Source of the DNA: Halorubrum tebenquichense DSM 14210
Lineage (GTDB): Archaea > Halobacteriota > Halobacteria > Halobacteriales > Haloferacaceae
DNA length: 64,000 nucleotides
Assembly (NCBI RefSeq): GCF_000337415.1
Contig: NZ_AOJD01000077.1
Location: 1-64,000 of the forward strand
Direction of reading: 5' to 3'
Both the position numbers and the translations under genes were made by a program. Of the stretch, positions 36,452 to 45,682 are shown one piece after another (position 1 is the first letter of the stretch; every line of letters begins with the position of its first letter). The notes under the pieces were generated by a model that did no database searches, was not told the origin of the DNA, and saw only the letters and a program-made list of their open reading frames with translations.

Positions 36452-36571
36452 TTAGACGCGTTTCATCGTGTATTGACAGACGGGGCACTTGCGCTCGTTT
36501 CCATCCACTTCGAAGTCAGACTCGTGTCCGGTCCACCCGCATTCCGGACACTGTGTAATGTTATCAGTCAT
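36452..36571 (-). CDS. Tiny zinc-ribbon protein (39 aa)
   Basis: The minus strand from ATG 36569-36571 encodes MTDNITQCPECGWTG...KCPVCQYTMKRV, 39 residues with CPEC and CPVC knuckles about 20 residues apart, a complete small zinc ribbon. It lies upstream of gnd and in the same direction (63-nt gap). Too short for routine gene finders, but the paired Cys knuckles and clean start and stop support it. Haloarchaea encode many such microproteins. Confidence 0.65.
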   Translation of the reverse strand: MTDNITQCPECGWTGHESDFEVDGNERKCPVCQYTMKRV

Positions 36572-36687
36572 TCTCTCTCGAGATGGAAAGCGCAGCCCCA
36601 TCTATCTTGGTATCGTATAGTGAGCCTTACGTAACTGACAGCTAGCACACCGGTTGTTTTTAGTTCACAGCGCCGATATTGTTATAT

Positions 36688-36873
36688 ATGGGTTTTGGGA
36701 GCTACGATGAATCCGAGCAGCAGAACCAGGACGTCAGCGCCGATGATGACAGTGAAGGCGTAAGTGTTCACGAAAACCAACACGAGGGTGAGATCACGTT
36801 CGAAACAGACGCGGATACAGATGACCTCGTTGACCAACTCGCAGAAATCAAAGACGGCGCTGACGAAGAGTAA
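36688..36873 (+). CDS. DUF5786-like small acidic protein
   Basis: 61 aa from ATG 36688, beginning MGFGSYDESEQQNQ, which is the start I remember for the haloarchaeal DUF5786 family, and ending in a helical acidic stretch (DDLVDQLAEIKDGADEE). A TATATATG tract abuts the start, so the message is leaderless. Function unknown; the family is widely conserved in haloarchaea. Confidence 0.75.
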   Translation: MGFGSYDESEQQNQDVSADDDSEGVSVHENQHEGEITFETDADTDDLVDQLAEIKDGADEE

Positions 36874-36985
36874 AATCGACACCAAGCGCTATTCTCCGCT
36901 ATTACGCACTGGTCAACTGTATTGTGTCCTTGACATCCTCTCAAAGCACTTCGATAAACTGCTCACCGTCGACTTCGAGTAGTTT

Positions 36986-37192
36986 ATGACAATTCAACAA
37001 AACTCCGACGACGGTGGCCACCATATTACATTGGCGTCGCAAGAAGCTCCGTCCAATGGCGACGCACTACTCGAACCACTCATCCGTGATGGAGAGATCG
37101 TTCGAGATTTCGATCTCGATACCGCTATCGAACACGTACGCGTCGATGTCGATAGAACTGGATTCCCGAAAATCGACGAAGAAAGGACATAG
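36986..37192 (+). pseudogene. Possible C-terminal fragment of nicotinate phosphoribosyltransferase
   Basis: 68 aa. The segment LLEPLIRDGEIVRDFDLDTAIEHVRVDVDRTGF resembles the C-terminal end of haloarchaeal nicotinate phosphoribosyltransferase, where RDGExVRxFDxDAA..RARADAERVGF is usual. The catalytic barrel is absent and the N-terminal 27 residues do not match, so this looks like a leftover tail captured by new upstream sequence. Identity is from memory of the family. Confidence 0.4.
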
Positions 37193-37208
37193 ATCCGGGA
37201 TACCGAAT

Positions 37209-37439
37209 TCATTCGAAGCGGCTCAATCGGTCGTATGAAATCACGTTTCCGGCGAATTTGGTGATTCTGATGCGATGGGTATGTGTATCGGAGAGCGTGT
37301 GGGTCTCAAATTCGATTTGCCACTCCGCGTCGCGTTCTTCGATGTCAGTAATATCACCGAGTTGACCGACACACTCATTATCGGCATATTCTTTCGCAAG
37401 TTCACTCGCAGTCTCTTGATCTGGGACATCTTCACTCAT
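37209..37439 (-). CDS. Small hypothetical haloarchaeal protein (76 aa)
   Basis: ATG at 37439. Acidic N-terminal helix (SEDVPDQETASELAKEYADN) followed by a beta-rich region (AEWQIEFETHTLSDTHTHRIRITKFAGNVISYDRL), suggesting a small alpha-beta fold. Convergent with the preceding fragment (17 nt). No family recognised, but codon pattern and acidity are like its neighbours. Confidence 0.5.
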   Translation of the reverse strand: MSEDVPDQETASELAKEYADNECVGQLGDITDIEERDAEWQIEFETHTLSDTHTHRIRITKFAGNVISYDRLSRFE

Positions 37440-37514
37440 ACAAAGAACTATATCGCGGTGAAGTGGTTACGGGGATCAGATGGACACTTGAATTTAGATT
37501 GTATTACTTTGTTA

Positions 37515-38521
37515 AACGCTCTTGGGGAGAGGATTGTTGGTGAGTTCTCAGCAGTCGCTGGAAGTCACAGCAGGCAGGGGTGACGCGGTCACGTCACCCG
37601 ACGAACGATGTTCCCTATCAAGACGTTCGTCTCGGAGCGTCGCGCCGCGAACCTGCTTGAACAGGTTCGCTGGCGCGACGGCGTCTATTGCCCGCGCTGC
37701 CGTGGCGAATCTATGATTCGGTACGGCAGCTATCGCGTGTTTCAACGATATCTCTGTAAGGATTGCGACCGCACGTTCAACGATCAGACCGGCACGATCT
37801 TCGAACACTCAGCGGTCGAACTCAAGAAATGGTTTCTTGCGGTCTACATGTACATCCGCTTCAACACGAGTGTTAGGCTGTTAGACGTAGAGATTGACGT
37901 TTCGTACAAGACGTCTACCGACGCGTCCAGCGCTTCCTACGAGCGCTGGACGCGCCTCGACTCCATCTCAAAGGTCCTGTTGAGATCGACGAATTCTACG
38001 TGAAAGCGGGGCTCAAAGGCCGCGAGCGCGACCAGCCGTCGCGCTCGTGTGGCCTGTCTACGCGCGGACGTGGAACATAGGCTGAGGACAAGCCCCCTGT
38101 ATTTGTTCTCGCAGACCGTGGCAGCGGTGAGCGATGCGTGGTCCCGGCTCAAACCGCGACCGAATCGCGGATCCGACTCCAGCTGGCAGTCGGCCAGCAG
38201 GAGTCGTTAACCGTCTATACTGACGGCTTTCGAGCGTACAAACCGCTAGAGGAGGCCGACGAATTCACTCGTGAATATGTCGTCCACGGTGACGGTGAGT
38301 ACGTCGATGGAGACGTTCACGTGAACACCTGCGAGAGCCACGCGTCGCTGGCGCGACGGTGGCTCTCGCCGCATCAAGGCGTCTCTAAAGACAGACTTAC
38401 ACCGTGTCACCGAGCGTTTCAGCTCCGTCGTGACGTGTTCCGAAAACCGGGGAAAGAAGCGCTCAAAACCATCCTCGAAACTGCGCTATGACTCACCAAC
38501 AATCTCCGCCACAAGAGCGTT
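37515..38521. mobile_element. Degenerate IS1595-family element
   Basis: Outer arms AACGCTCTTG (37515-37524) and its inverse CAAGAGCGTT (38512-38521), and inner arms GATTGTTGGTGAGT (37532-37545) and inverse (38491-38504), give an imperfect inverted repeat of about 30 bp around a broken transposase. No target duplication seen. The right end provides the last codons and stop of the isomerase gene at 38520. Confidence 0.65.
37608..38491 (+). pseudogene. IS1595-family transposase, frameshifted
   Basis: N-terminal zinc ribbon (CPRC...CKDC) and the DDE-like core (EIDEFYVKAGLKGR, YTDGFRAYKPL, VNTCESHASLARRWLSPH) are recognisable as IS1595. A one-base deletion near 37913 shifts the frame after VSYKT, and a TAG at 38079-38081 interrupts the second half after RGRGT. 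The transposase is dead; the element could only move if helped in trans. Confidence 0.85.
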
Positions 38522-39446
38522 AAGATATACTCTTGCGGTGTACCGGTTCGGTCGTCGTGGATTGTTCGCCGAGCATTCGATCGAAGAATCGTCGACCGTC
38601 GTCGATTTTCTCCTCTGGGGGCGTGTCCAGTTCGTTCTCGTACACGACCCATTCGACATCGGTATCGTCTGCAATCTCGAGTATCCGTTCCATATCCACG
38701 ACGCCATCACCGTGTGGGACGCTCTCGTGGTCGTCGAGCCCGGAGCCCGGGGCTACGTCGCGGAGATGGATCATCTCCACTCGACGACCGAGCAACGACA
38801 GCGCCTCGCTCGGCGCAACGCCGCCGGCGTGGAGTTCGGCCACCTCGAGTTCGAACCAGATGGCAGCATCCGTCTCTGCGATGAGCTGCCAGAGCGGAGT
38901 CCTGCGGGCGACACCGCCGGTGTTTTTGGCCCGAAGTCGCCGGCCGGCCTCTTGGATGTAATCGACCGCTCCGTCCGGTATCGACGTCGCCTCGATGAGC
39001 GTTTCGACGCTACCCGGCAGCAACGGGTACAGCCATCGCCGGTCGTTGTGGAGTCCCAGTTCCAGTCCCCGATCGTTTAGTGCCGTCGCCGCGTCGTTCA
39101 GGCGCTCTACGAGTGTGCGAACGGACTCTCGGGTCTGAAAGTGCGCCGAGTCGGGGTGCGCGACGACGAGCCGATCACAGCCGACGGTCGCACACCGCTC
39201 CAACAGGTCTGTCTTGCCGGCGAGCGAGTCTTCGATGGCCGGGAGGTCAGCGTGTACCGCGGCCGGCTCAATCCCGGTCTCGTCGAGCGCAACGGCGATC
39301 TCTTCGGGAGACTCCCGCCGAAATCGGTGAGCGAACTCCACACCCTCGTATCCGGCCGCCGCGACTCGACGAACTATCTCGGGAAGCGAATCGGGATGCG
39401 ACCGGACACTGTACAACTGAAAAGCGGTGCGCGGCGATGTAGTCAT
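38520..39446 (-). CDS. Sugar phosphate isomerase/epimerase (AP-endonuclease-2-like TIM barrel)
   Basis: 308 aa. Xylose-isomerase-like TIM barrel: TAFQLYSVRSHP, the PAAVHADLP strand with His, DRLVVAHPD, GLELGLHNDRRW, WFELEVAEL, IHLRDVAPG and VVYENEL with a conserved Glu, the usual metal ligands Glu, Asp/His and Glu of the family. Substrate cannot be told; inositol or keto-sugar phosphates are usual. The last residues (KSIS) and stop come from the IS1595 end, so the natural C-terminus may have been replaced. Confidence 0.85.
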   Translation of the reverse strand: MTTSPRTAFQLYSVRSHPDSLPEIVRRVAAAGYEGVEFAHRFRRESPEEIAVALDETGIEPAAVHADLPAIEDSLAGKTDLLERCATVGCDRLVVAHPDSAHFQTRESVRTLVERLNDAATALNDRGLELGLHNDRRWLYPLLPGSVETLIEATSIPDGAVDYIQEAGRRLRAKNTGGVARRTPLWQLIAETDAAIWFELEVAELHAGGVAPSEALSLLGRRVEMIHLRDVAPGSGLDDHESVPHGDGVVDMERILEIADDTDVEWVVYENELDTPPEEKIDDGRRFFDRMLGEQSTTTEPVHRKSIS

Positions 39447-39760
39447 ATCTGAAACTCAAACAGAGAAACAAATTAGTATACGGCTCCTACCGCCGATACT
39501 TCGACCCGTACAGCCCCATGACATCCGGAACCTATGGGTCGCAGGCCTCGTTTTCGACGACTGTGACGACGTTGAGCGGTCGAAACAGCCCTCAGAGCCC
39601 GGACGCTCTAACACGGACACACTTCGGTCGTCCGCGTAGTGCCGAGTAAGAGCCGTTTATCGTCTGATAAGTCCTGAATACCTATACTCACGATGTAATA
39701 TGTCTCCCACATGAAACGGAACCGTACGAATTTCGTTCGGCTCGGGAGTCTCCGACGGCG
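39447..39760. other. 314-nt gap before the flippase gene
   Basis: No gene supported. TATGTCTCCC and AATATG stretches around 39690-39700 are weak promoter candidates for the flippase gene. A short plus-strand frame without a start or domain was not kept. Confidence 0.25.
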
Positions 39761-41269
39761 ATGAGGGATCGATTTCGAGAACTCATCAAGAAGTTGGTCC
39801 CGAGGGGCTCTGTCGTCCAGCAGGCCGCAAAAGGGGGCGTCTGGATGACCATGATCCGATTCCTCAGTCAGGGCTCGTATCTCCTGATGCTCCTCGTCCT
39901 CGCGCGGTTGCTCTCCCCGCGCGACTTCGGCATACTCGGCGTCGCGTTGTTGACGCTGAGCGCGATGAAGCGGTTCAGCGACGTCGGCATAAACACCGCG
40001 CTCGTCCAGCAGAAGGCGGAGGACATCGACGAGTATCTGAACACCGCGTGGATGCTAGCGATCGGTCGGGGGGTACTGATCGCCGTCGTGCTGTTCCTCG
40101 CAGCGCCGTACATCGCGCGGTTCTTCGGCGAGGCGAACTCGGAGTTGACGGCCATCATTCGCGTTATCGCTTTCTCGCCGCTTCTGTCTGGATTACAGAA
40201 TCCCGCCGTCGTCTACTTCCAGAAGGATCTTGAGTTCCACAAGGAGTTCGTCTACCAGACGACCAGCAGCTTCGCCCGCTTCTTCGTTGGTATCGGGTAC
40301 GCGCTCGTCAGCCCGACCGTGTGGGCGCTTGTCGCCGGATTTGTCAGCGTGAGCGCGTCGAAAGTGGTGCTGTCGTACGTCCTTCACGACTACCGCCCGC
40401 GGCCGTCGGTGGACCGCGAGACGCTGTGGGAACTCGTCCACTTCGGGAAATGGATCACGGGGTCGTCCATCACGCAGTTCCTCCACAGCGAGGGTGACGA
40501 CGTGTTCGTGGGGTGGTTTCTGTCCGCGACCGCGCTCGGATTCTACCAGTACGCCCACCGGATCGCCGACATGCCCGCCTCGCAGTTCACAGCGGTGATC
40601 TCGTCAGTCACCTTCCCGGCGTACTCGAAGCTACAGGACGACCCCGCGGCGCTCAGGGACGCACTGCTGGGGACGACCCGACTGGTCGCTGTGGTCGTCT
40701 TTCCCGTTTCGGCCGGCATGGCACTCATCGCGCCGTCGTTCGTGCCCGTCGTTCTCGGTGAGCAGTGGACGCCGATGATTCTCCCGCTCCAGCTACTGTC
40801 GGTGTTCGGGCTCTTGCACGGGATAACGCGGTACTTCGGCGGCGTGTTCAACGCGCTCGAACGTCCCGACTACAACATGAAACTCGACACGATCCGCATC
40901 GCCTGTCTCGCGGTCGTCATCTGGCCGGCGACGGCGCAGTGGGGCGTCGCCGGGACCGCGGGCGCTATCATCGGCGTCTACCTCTTCCCGATGTTCCCGC
41001 TCGACGTCTACGCCGTCTCGACGCTCACGCGAGCCCACCCCCTCGAGATCCTCCACGAGTACCTTTACCCGACGGTCGGGTCGGCAGTCATGTTCGGGAC
41101 TCTCTGGTACGCGCACGGGCTACTCGATGTCACTCCGCTGTTCGAGCTGCTCTTTACCGTACCCGCTGGGGCCGTCGTGTACACCCTCTCGGTGCTGTTG
41201 CTCGACGAGCTGTTCAGTTGGGGAATTAAACGGGACCTCCGGTACGTCGTCGCCGAAGTACAGAGCTAA
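39761..41269 (+). CDS. Oligosaccharide flippase (Wzx/RfbX-like, MATE-superfamily-related)
   Basis: 502 aa with about 12-14 hydrophobic segments. The N-terminus AAKGGVWMTMIRFLSQGSYLLMLLVLARLLSPRDFGILGVALL is the classic Polysacc_synt/RfbX start, with the F(Y)xQYAHRIADMP segment and LGEQWTPMILPLQLLS in the middle. It moves lipid-linked glycans across the membrane for S-layer glycosylation or exopolysaccharide. No glycosyltransferases flank it, which is unusual. GC is higher than the genes on either side (about 60 percent by eye). Confidence 0.9.
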   Translation: MRDRFRELIKKLVPRGSVVQQAAKGGVWMTMIRFLSQGSYLLMLLVLARLLSPRDFGILGVALLTLSAMKRFSDVGINTALVQQKAEDIDEYLNTAWMLAIGRGVLIAVVLFLAAPYIARFFGEANSELTAIIRVIAFSPLLSGLQNPAVVYFQKDLEFHKEFVYQTTSSFARFFVGIGYALVSPTVWALVAGFVSVSASKVVLSYVLHDYRPRPSVDRETLWELVHFGKWITGSSITQFLHSEGDDVFVGWFLSATALGFYQYAHRIADMPASQFTAVISSVTFPAYSKLQDDPAALRDALLGTTRLVAVVVFPVSAGMALIAPSFVPVVLGEQWTPMILPLQLLSVFGLLHGITRYFGGVFNALERPDYNMKLDTIRIACLAVVIWPATAQWGVAGTAGAIIGVYLFPMFPLDVYAVSTLTRAHPLEILHEYLYPTVGSAVMFGTLWYAHGLLDVTPLFELLFTVPAGAVVYTLSVLLLDELFSWGIKRDLRYVVAEVQS

Positions 41270-41554
41270 CGGCGGCTCCGCGTCCCGCCTGGTCACGCGG
41301 AACTCGGAGCCGACGGCGCTCCCGCGTTTCGCCCTAGATCCCCAGTGAATCCACGACCGAACAGATGGGAGGCGAGCCGGTCGGGAGAGTAGTTCGAGGG
41401 GAAAACATACTCACACCGCCTCCGAAGGCTCCCTCTTCCGGCGATTCCGAGGCTTCCGACGGTACACTCGGACAGGCCGGCGCGACCATCGGCGAAATAA
41501 ACTCGGGCGATCGAAGCCGGAACAGCTTTTTTTCCTCCTTCAAATTGTGTTTGT
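41270..41554. other. Gap before the dehydratase gene
   Basis: GC-rich, 285 nt. The last 30 nt (TTTTTTTCCTCCTTC...) contain a pyrimidine tract 20 nt before the ATG at 41555. No gene, no strong hairpin. Confidence 0.25.
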
Positions 41555-42706
41555 ATGCGAGTTACTGATGTGGAGACGTTCGTCGTCGACGCCGACTGGC
41601 GGAACTGGTTCTTCGTCCAGGTCAAAACAGACGAAGGCATCACCGGTGTCGGTGAGGCACTAAGTGGTGAGGGCCTGACCCCAGCTCTCGAAGCCACCGC
41701 AGAAGCACACAAGCACTACGTGATCGGCGAGGACCCGCTGAATCGGAAACAAATCAATCGAAAGCTCCGGCGCTATCCCTTCGCGTGGCGAGCCGGCAAG
41801 CTCATCAACGCGGTCGCTGCGGCGATCGATATCGCACTGTGGGATATCGCGGGCAAGTACTACGGTGAACCAGTCTGGAAGCTCCTCGGCGGGAAGGTAC
41901 ACGACGAGATTCCAGTCTATGCGAATGGCTGGCACATTGGTGAGCGTACACCAGAAAACTACGCACATCATGCTAAGAAGGCAGTTGGCGAACAAGGGTA
42001 TCCAGCGCTAAAGTGTGACCCGTTCGCTCACTACGAGTACTCGCTGACAGACTCACAGATCGACGAAGTTGCCAACCTCCTCGAAGCCGTTCGAGATGCC
42101 GTAGGATGGGATGTCGGTGTCGCTCTCGACTGTCACGGTCGATTCACCCGGCGCGGAGCGATCGAGGTCGCAAACGCACTCGAAGAGTACAACATTATGT
42201 TTCTCGAAGAGCCTGTCGAGCTTGAAGACCGTGAGGTAATGGCCAACGTCACTCAGCACGTCAACATGCCGGTCGCAACGGGCGAACGTATCTACAACAA
42301 TGAAACCATGGAGGACCTCGTCCGAAAGCAGGCTTGTGACATCATCCAGCCGGATGTGACCAACTACGGAAGTCTTCAAGAGGTTCAGCACGCAGCTTCG
42401 ATGGCGAAATCACGGTATATGACCATTGCACCCCATAACCCGAATGCCGGCGTCAGTACGGCCGCATCGGTCCACCTCTGTGCCGGTCTCGAGAATCTCG
42501 AGGTCCTCGAACACATGAGTCGAGACGTGGAGTGGGCCGACGAGATTATCGAACACGATTACACCGTCGAAGATGGAGTTATTGAGGTCCCAGATGATCC
42601 GGGACTGGGTGTGACATTCCATCCAGACGCTGCTCGCGAACATCCCGGGGAACCAAAAGATAGTCACAGCCTCTTCGATGAGGAAGGGGCACTCAAACGT
42701 CCATAG
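41555..42706 (+). CDS. Enolase-superfamily sugar-acid dehydratase (mandelate racemase/galactonate dehydratase type)
   Basis: 383 aa. Capping domain 1-115 (TDVETFVVDADW, DEGITGVGEALSGEGLTPAL) followed by the barrel: Lys-containing YPALKCDPF (about 150), metal ligands Asp in VALDCHGRF, Glu in MFLEEPVELED and Glu in VATGERIY, then TIAPHNPNAGVSTAASVHL. The KxD and HxxN features are those of galactonate or gluconate dehydratases (as in haloarchaeal GnaD-like proteins). The product would be a 2-keto-3-deoxy sugar acid. The GfcR gene follows 75 nt downstream. Confidence 0.88.
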   Translation: MRVTDVETFVVDADWRNWFFVQVKTDEGITGVGEALSGEGLTPALEATAEAHKHYVIGEDPLNRKQINRKLRRYPFAWRAGKLINAVAAAIDIALWDIAGKYYGEPVWKLLGGKVHDEIPVYANGWHIGERTPENYAHHAKKAVGEQGYPALKCDPFAHYEYSLTDSQIDEVANLLEAVRDAVGWDVGVALDCHGRFTRRGAIEVANALEEYNIMFLEEPVELEDREVMANVTQHVNMPVATGERIYNNETMEDLVRKQACDIIQPDVTNYGSLQEVQHAASMAKSRYMTIAPHNPNAGVSTAASVHLCAGLENLEVLEHMSRDVEWADEIIEHDYTVEDGVIEVPDDPGLGVTFHPDAAREHPGEPKDSHSLFDEEGALKRP

Positions 42707-42781
42707 CTCCGTTCAAACCCCGCTAATAGAGTGAGCATTCAGGACGGTACATATAACACTCCGCACTCTAAGTTCCACAAA

Positions 42782-43411
42782 ATGAAGAACGTTGATGATC
42801 TCATCTCAGATGCCGCTTCTTTAGCTAATCGGGGGATGTCAAAAGGGGAAATCGCAGATGAACTGAACGTCTCTCGTGAAACTGCTAGCTGGCTGGTCGC
42901 TCGAAATAAATCGACAAACTGGGATTCCAAATCAGTAGAGCAAAAGAAACCACACGATATTCATGTCGATTGGAGTGCCATCGGGCGTGATAGCACGCGA
43001 TTAACGAACGTTGGGAATGCGATGGCAGATATAATCGCAAACCAACATGAAAACCTATCACTCACAGTCGGTATTGAGAAAGCTGGGACACCGCTTGCAA
43101 CTACCGTAGCCCAAACACTTGATACCAGCCTCGCTGCGTACACGCCACGAAAACATCAATGGGAGAAGGGTAATATCGAGAGACATGACGGTAGTTTCTC
43201 CCGAAATTTTGCTCGTGTCAGTGGACGCGAGTGCTGTATAATTGATGATACGATTACGAGTGGCACGACGATGTATGAAACTATTGAGTCGATTAACGAC
43301 TCAGGGGGAAATCCAGTTGCTGCAGCTGTACTAATTGATAAGCAGGGAGTGGATAGTATCGATGGAGTTCCAGTATACTCCCTTATTGATGTTCTATCGA
43401 TTACTGCTTGA
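42782..43411 (+). CDS. gfcR: GfcR-type transcriptional regulator (PyrE-like domain)
   Basis: 209 aa from ATG 42782 (the 17 upstream codons from 42731 are not needed). N-terminal helix-turn-helix MKNVDDLISDAASLANRGMSKGEIADELNVSRETASWL, then a phosphoribosyltransferase-fold domain with the PRPP loop CCIIDDTITSGTTMYE. GfcR proteins regulate glycolytic and semi-phosphorylative Entner-Doudoroff genes in Haloferax. Position next to the dehydratase and near gnd supports control of sugar-acid catabolism. Whether another GfcR exists elsewhere cannot be seen. Confidence 0.88.
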   Translation: MKNVDDLISDAASLANRGMSKGEIADELNVSRETASWLVARNKSTNWDSKSVEQKKPHDIHVDWSAIGRDSTRLTNVGNAMADIIANQHENLSLTVGIEKAGTPLATTVAQTLDTSLAAYTPRKHQWEKGNIERHDGSFSRNFARVSGRECCIIDDTITSGTTMYETIESINDSGGNPVAAAVLIDKQGVDSIDGVPVYSLIDVLSITA

Positions 43412-43787
43412 ATACCCACAGATTATGATATTCTGCCTCTGTTGACTCTATGGAAATGGTGCTATATCCCCTATACTCCTCAATTGTACAACCGAACAGT
43501 ATCAACAAGCACCGACCAAAACACGAAGTACACACAGAAAGCAAGTGTAGGCGTGGATCTGGTCTTCTGACTCGCTGATTAACCGGAGTCCGGACCCACG
43601 AGTATTTACGTGACGCCGTCAGTCATTATATAACCGAAAGACGCGTTGTCCCCGAGAAGGCTGTGTAACCGAGATACCTCGACTGTTCTGGTCGTTCTGA
43701 CCGGCTGTCGAAGTTCGGTTCACACCGACTCTCCCTCACTAGGCGGGCTCTTACAAGTTCTGGGATCACTCTGATCGGACCCCAACT
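43412..43787. other. 376-nt gap before RNase J
   Basis: No gene. AT-rich TATATAACC at 43628-43636 could be a TATA element but is 150 nt from the ATG; a long leader or an unseen promoter is implied. Several dispersed short inverted repeats, none convincing as a terminator. Confidence 0.3.
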
Positions 43788-45125
43788 ATGGAAATCGAAA
43801 TTGCGACTATTGGCGGCTATGAGGAAGTCGGACGACAGATGACAGCTGTCCGTGCCGGCGACGACATCGTTATCTTCGACATGGGCCTCAACCTTTCGAA
43901 GGTACTGATTCATGACGACATCCAGACAGAACGGATGCACTCGCTCGATCTTATCGATATGGGCGCGATCCCAGACGACCGGATTATGAGCGAACTCGAC
44001 GGCGACGTGCGAGCGATCGTCCCGACGCACGGTCACCTCGATCACATCGGCGCGATCGGAAAACTCGCACACAGATACGACGCACCCGTCGTCGCATCCC
44101 CCTACACGCTCGAACTCGTCCGTGAGGAGATCGATGACGAGGGGAAGTTCACAGTCGAAAACGAGCTCATCGAAATGGACGCCGGTGGGACGATGGCCGT
44201 CGGCGATCGATGCCAGCTCGAGTTCGTCAACGTCACGCACTCTGTTGTCGGTGCGATCAACCCGATCCTCCATACGCCGGAGGGCGCAATCGTCTATGGC
44301 CTCGACAAGCGGATCGATCACACGCCAGTCGTTGGCGATCCGATCGATCTGAAACGATTCCGCGAGATCGGCCGGGACGGCGTTCTCTGTTACATCGAAG
44401 ACTGCACAAATGCCAATCGAAAGGGACGGACACCGAGCGAGTCAGTCGCTCGGAACCAGCTTCAGGATGTCATGCATAGTATGGAGGATTACGACGGGGG
44501 TATTGTCGCAACAACGTTCGCCAGTCATATCGCTCGCGTCACGAGCCTCGTCGAATTCGCTGAGGAGATCGGACGCGAACCGATCCTGCTGGGACGGTCG
44601 ATGGAAAAGTACTCCGGGGCTGCAGAGCGCATTGGTGCGGTGACATTCCCGAACGACCTCGACATGTACGGCCATCGAAAGAGCGTCGATCGTGCGTTCA
44701 AACGCATCATGAATGAGGGGAAAGAGAACTTTTTCCCCATCGTAACCGGACATCAGGGCGAACCGCGAGCGATGTTGACCCGGATGGGTCGCGGCGAGAC
44801 ACCGTACGACCTCGATAACGGCGACAAGGTAATCTTCTCCGCGGGGATCATTCCGGAACCAACAAACGAGGGGCAGCGCTATCAGTCCGAACAGCTACTC
44901 CGGATGCAGGGTGCGCGCATCTACGACGACGTCCACGTCTCTGGACACCTTCGCCAGGAGGGTCACTACGAGATGCTTGATGCACTCCAACCACAGCACG
45001 TAATCCCGTCACACCAAGATATGCAGGGGTACTCCGGCTATATCGATCTCGCAGCAAAGCAGGGCTACAAGCTGGGTCGTGATCTCCACGTGAGTTCGAA
45101 CGGGAATATCCTCCAGCTGGTCTAA
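43788..45125 (+). CDS. rnj: Archaeal RNase J-like metallo-beta-lactamase ribonuclease
   Basis: 445 aa. Metallo-beta-lactamase core with HxHxDH in [13 protein letters not shown] (about 80-92), [13 protein letters not shown] for the following metal ligands, and a beta-CASP half with [32 protein letters not shown] (typical of RNase J) and [15 protein letters not shown], with PSHQDMQGY at the end. The enzyme performs 5'-3' exonuclease decay of RNA. Compared with remembered haloarchaeal sequences it has substitutions (PSH for PAH, RID for RMD), so it may be a second copy. hisI follows 66 nt away. Confidence 0.9.
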   Translation: MEIEIATIGGYEEVGRQMTAVRAGDDIVIFDMGLNLSKVLIHDDIQTERMHSLDLIDMGAIPDDRIMSELDGDVRAIVPTHGHLDHIGAIGKLAHRYDAPVVASPYTLELVREEIDDEGKFTVENELIEMDAGGTMAVGDRCQLEFVNVTHSVVGAINPILHTPEGAIVYGLDKRIDHTPVVGDPIDLKRFREIGRDGVLCYIEDCTNANRKGRTPSESVARNQLQDVMHSMEDYDGGIVATTFASHIARVTSLVEFAEEIGREPILLGRSMEKYSGAAERIGAVTFPNDLDMYGHRKSVDRAFKRIMNEGKENFFPIVTGHQGEPRAMLTRMGRGETPYDLDNGDKVIFSAGIIPEPTNEGQRYQSEQLLRMQGARIYDDVHVSGHLRQEGHYEMLDALQPQHVIPSHQDMQGYSGYIDLAAKQGYKLGRDLHVSSNGNILQLV

Positions 45126-45191
45126 CCTCAAGCGAAGAGATCGACTCAGGAAATAATAACTGGTTTCCCGAGTCTGTCGTATCGTAAGAAC

Positions 45192-45569
45192 ATGCAAGAC
45201 GAACGCTTCGATGTCGAACTCGACTTCGGCGAGGATGGACTAATTCCCGCGATTGCACAGGACGCCAAGACAGGTGACGTGCTGATGCTCGCATATGTGT
45301 CCCCTGAGGCACTCACAGAAACCCAGAAAACAGGGCTCGCTCACTACTACTCGCGGAGTCGCGACGAGCTCTGGCAGAAAGGCGGCTCCAGTGGACACGT
45401 CCAACAGGTAAAAGAAATCCGCGTCGATTGTGATGGTGATGCATTGCTCTATCGAATCGACCAGGAAGGTGGGGCGTGTCACACGGGCTACCGCTCCTGC
45501 TTCTATCGAACGGTCGAAGGCGAGACCGTCGGCGAGAAGGTCTTTGATCCCGACGACGTCTACGAATAA
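45192..45569 (+). CDS. hisI: Phosphoribosyl-AMP cyclohydrolase HisI
   Basis: 125 aa. Opens the purine ring of phosphoribosyl-AMP, third step of histidine biosynthesis. Visible: [63 protein letters not shown] with the metal/catalytic Asp and Cys residues. Complete single-domain form. It is alone among non-histidine genes, between RNase J and the tRNA; haloarchaeal his genes are commonly scattered. Confidence 0.95.
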   Translation: MQDERFDVELDFGEDGLIPAIAQDAKTGDVLMLAYVSPEALTETQKTGLAHYYSRSRDELWQKGGSSGHVQQVKEIRVDCDGDALLYRIDQEGGACHTGYRSCFYRTVEGETVGEKVFDPDDVYE

Positions 45570-45608
45570 TCACCGCACCGACCACTTACGAGATTGTCGT
45601 GCGAGAAT

Positions 45609-45682
45609 AGCAGGAGGTGGATTTGAACCACCGATCTCCAGGTCATGAGCCTGGTGGAATCTCCGAGCTATCCTATCCCGCT
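45609..45682 (-). tRNA. tRNA-Met (CAU), initiator-like but atypical
   Basis: 74 nt on the minus strand fold as a cloverleaf: acceptor AGCGGGA/TCCTGCT with A1:U72 and a G4:U69 wobble, D-arm GGATAGC..., anticodon stem CCAGG/CCTGG around loop CTCATGA (anticodon CAT) and T-arm GGTGGTTCAAATCCACC. The A1:U72 pair and overall sequence match archaeal initiator tRNA. Yet positions 29:41 are A:U (initiators have three G:C pairs, 29-31:39-41) and base 37 is G instead of A. CCA is not encoded. Lies convergent with hisI (39-nt gap). Confidence 0.85.

Noticed and set aside
45609-45682. tRNA gene as an integration (att) site
   Set aside because: No second copy of the tRNA 3' end was found in the window, and no integrase is adjacent.
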